NCBI GenBank assembly: GCA_002794735.1
Contig: NBAZ01000003.1
Span: 1,364,001 to 1,428,000 of the forward strand
DNA from: Pyrrhoderma lamaoense
Taxonomy: Eukaryota; Basidiomycota; Agaricomycetes; Hymenochaetales; Hymenochaetaceae
Reading direction: 5' to 3'
Length of the DNA: 64,000 nucleotides
The notes under the pieces: model-generated
What the model was told of the DNA's origin: nothing
What the model saw: the letters and a program-made list of their open reading frames with translations, nothing else
Databases searched by the model: none
Shown: piece after piece, positions 62,131-64,000 of the stretch
Layout: the number at the start of each line of letters is the position of its first letter
Position numbering within the stretch: the first letter of the stretch is position 1
Program-made: the position numbers and the translations under genes

Positions 62131-62136
62131 TTTATA
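62131..62136 (-). promoter_or_regulatory. TATA box of small Cys/His gene 3
   Basis: Reverse strand GGGTATAAATGTTG, about 98 nt before the ATG at 62038. The same string occurs at about 38083-38098. Confidence 0.55.
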
Positions 62137-63135
62137 CCCTATGAGATGTTTAGAATTGACTCACTCATACTTAGTAAAAATAGTCATCCGGGGATGGCAA
62201 AATCTCCGTACAACACTCATTCTGTCTGAGGCTCGTCGTACGTCGTCGTTGGACAGTTTAAAAATATTACGTTTCTCTATGCAGTAAGCTAAGTTCAACG
62301 AGCTCATAAATGTAGAGAAGTCTTGGCTGTCAAGAATAGACTTCGATTTTCTAGAGCCTATAAGATTCAAGAGACATTTATGACAAAGTTTTATTGTACA
62401 ATATTGGGCTATGACTCATTCTAGAGTCGTTAGACCGCAGTAACGGACTTATCCGAGCTTGACTCTTCAAGTAGTAAGACAGATTTGTGAACTTGACATA
62501 GTATGAATCTTTCCTCGCTCAAGAAAGCGTAGTTAAAACTTAGTGGCTCTACCTCACGATGTGAAGTTATATGAATCATAAATAATCAAGACTTTGACGT
62601 CCATGGATTTCTAAGTATCGGAATGTCCATGATCCGCTGTATACCTCGCTCTCTTCGAAAAACCGGTACCACTTTAATAGTCACATTAATGAAAACTGAA
62701 GCTTCATAGACAAACAGACGTATATCATAGTATACCAATAAAAAGAACGTTATTTGCGTATGATATGAGTGTCTAGCTTTAAACAGAGGTGTATAGATCC
62801 ACAATACGGTATGCTTGACTAGCCGAGACGATATCAATAATATAACGTGAAGGCTTTTATTGCAAGGTTAGGAGAAAACAGGTATCATCTCGAGAAACAT
62901 GAAAGAATCAAGGAATAGACGACCCGGTTTAAGAATCTCTGGTCTCTACATCCAATTCTTCTATTTTGTTAACCGATACATGTACTAGTAGCATATCACA
63001 CTACATTCAGATCAACATATGAGAAAGATGAGACTATCTCGAAAAGCGAGTGCCTTAAACTATGTGCCCTTTACCGTTTCCCTAGACTGATATGTATCAA
63101 TATCATCGTACGCTACCGGACATCAGAAATATACT
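62137..63135. other. Intergenic between members 3 and 4
   Basis: The ORFs at 62161-62370 and 62586-62837 (minus) have no recognisable domain. AT-rich; nothing else seen. Confidence 0.45.
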
Positions 63136-63339
63136 TCACTTTTTCGGAGCCTCAATATACAATCGTCCGACCTGATTTGCAGAAAGACCCCCTGCACAGA
63201 TACGCCTAGATTCTGCGCACTTCTGGCACCATATAGTCCACCGGTCTCCGTTTGGTGACCTACGGTGGTCATTAACTGAATGTTTACAACTTTCACCGGA
63301 ACCAGGGCGAGCAGTTACGAGGTCTGTGTAGTAGCACAT
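63136..63339 (-). CDS. Small Cys/His-rich protein, member 4
   Basis: 67 aa from ATG 63339: MCYYTDLVTARPGSGESCKH, then VNDHRRSPNGDRWTIWCQKC and RRICAGGLSANQVGRLYIEA, ending PKK with stop at 63136. It carries the full family pattern: Met-Cys-x-Tyr, C-x-H, H-R-R, W-C-x2-C, I-C-A-G, Val-x2-Leu. As in member 1 the exon end reads GAGGCT followed by a degenerate AAGTGAAGTAT sequence. No signal peptide or membrane segment. Confidence 0.6.
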   Translation of the reverse strand: MCYYTDLVTARPGSGESCKHSVNDHRRSPNGDRWTIWCQKCAESRRICAGGLSANQVGRLYIEAPKK

Positions 63340-63411
63340 TTGGATAGAGTGGAGGGTGGAGTCCTCTTTACAAGTTTTCTTATGTGCTTTTGGAGTAGCT
63401 TGATGCTCGAA

Positions 63412-63417
63412 TTTATA
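63412..63417 (-). promoter_or_regulatory. TATA box of small Cys/His gene 4
   Basis: Reverse strand GAGTATAAATTC, about 78 nt before the ATG at 63339; the GAGTATAAA start is shared with member 1. Confidence 0.55.
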
Positions 63418-64000
63418 CTCGCAGGTCCTTCATGCCTGAAAAAAAAACCAAGACGCGAAGGACTTGCACTATACTCAGGAATGTAAGACCCAGTAGTGAA
63501 TGGTTGAAGATCAATAGAGACACAACACAGCAGGGCAGGTAGAATATCAATGAAATCGTTCCGTAACAAGCTTATTCATATGATATGTGCCTCATGTCGA
63601 ATAGAGATCAGCTCGCACGTTGTAGTGTGCGCTGTGCTTATGTATAGCATCCCAGGCCTGAGCGCGATCTACACCGTGACTTTATAATGGTTTCACCTGC
63701 TAGACAAAGTAACTAAGAGTCGTATTGGACATTCTATACAGTACGTTTGTGCGGTGCTTCTGCTATATATATATAACCATAGTAATGAGTGATTGAAAAG
63801 GAAGTAACAAAATCATAAGCCACTATGAAAAAAAGACAAGCCAAAGATTCACAGGGGCATCATCATCATACACTCAGTTTATTGCTTGCCCTGAGTCCAG
63901 AGTGAGGTCCTATGTCAGTAGTTGTATTAACAGATAATACGAAGATCAAAATCCACTACTACGCTAGAGCGTCTATAACCTGAACAAGTGCAGTACATTG
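63418..64000. other. Window end, no gene seen
   Basis: The promoter side of member 4, then AT-rich sequence with a short TA run near 63762-63776. No coding exon can be supported to the window edge. Confidence 0.45.

Overview
The window is fungal nuclear DNA, most probably from an Agaricomycete (Basidiomycota). Genes carry many short introns of about 45-95 nt with GTATGT/GTGAGT-type donors, spacing is tight, and the families present are typical of this group: DUF6533-type membrane proteins, BCS1-like AAA ATPases, an Egh16/MAS1-like secreted protein, and a protein joining the '5-hmdU DNA kinase helical' domain to a chromodomain. There is no sign of bacterial, viral or organellar origin. All exon coordinates were read by hand from splice signals and family conservation.

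Layout. 0-6 kb: the N-terminus of a Q/N-rich protein cut by the window edge, then a chromodomain protein with a predicted DNA-base-modification domain. 6-19 kb: complex I subunit NDUFS7/PSST, an F-box-like protein, an unrecognised helical protein with a hydrophobic centre, an HtrL/YibB-like type II membrane protein, a small NTF2-like protein, a NIF3-related small protein and an unknown protein (copy A). 20-37.3 kb: an accessory block with an amino-acid permease, a DHA2-type MFS transporter, two decayed DUF6533 genes, a dienelactone hydrolase, a pepsin-like aspartic protease and a questin-oxidase-like protein. 38-50 kb: a small hydrophobic ORF, the Egh16-like protein, a BCS1-like ATPase and RNA polymerase I/III subunit RPAC1 (RPC40). 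50-56 kb: a seven-helix-type membrane protein, a broken second copy (B) of the unknown protein, and farnesyl diphosphate synthase. 56-64 kb is gene-poor apart from three tiny Cys/His-rich genes.

Two observations stand out. First, four small genes (near 42.3, 59.3, 61.9 and 63.2 kb) share a Cys/His pattern (M-C start, CxH, H, CxxC, C) and each has a TATA box 78-98 nt before its ATG; I do not recognise the family. Second, core or intact-looking genes (NDUFS7, RPAC1, FPP synthase, NIF3-like, HtrL-like, Egh16-like, copy A) show no reading-frame breaks in about 6-7 kb of coding sequence. The accessory genes show more than 20 single-base frame breaks, mostly at short mononucleotide runs. That split points to ongoing decay of accessory genes rather than uniform sequencing error, though the reads would have to be checked.

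A 26-bp, nearly perfect hairpin at 49.7 kb and a duplicated gene pair 35 kb apart (one copy dead) are the other notable structures.
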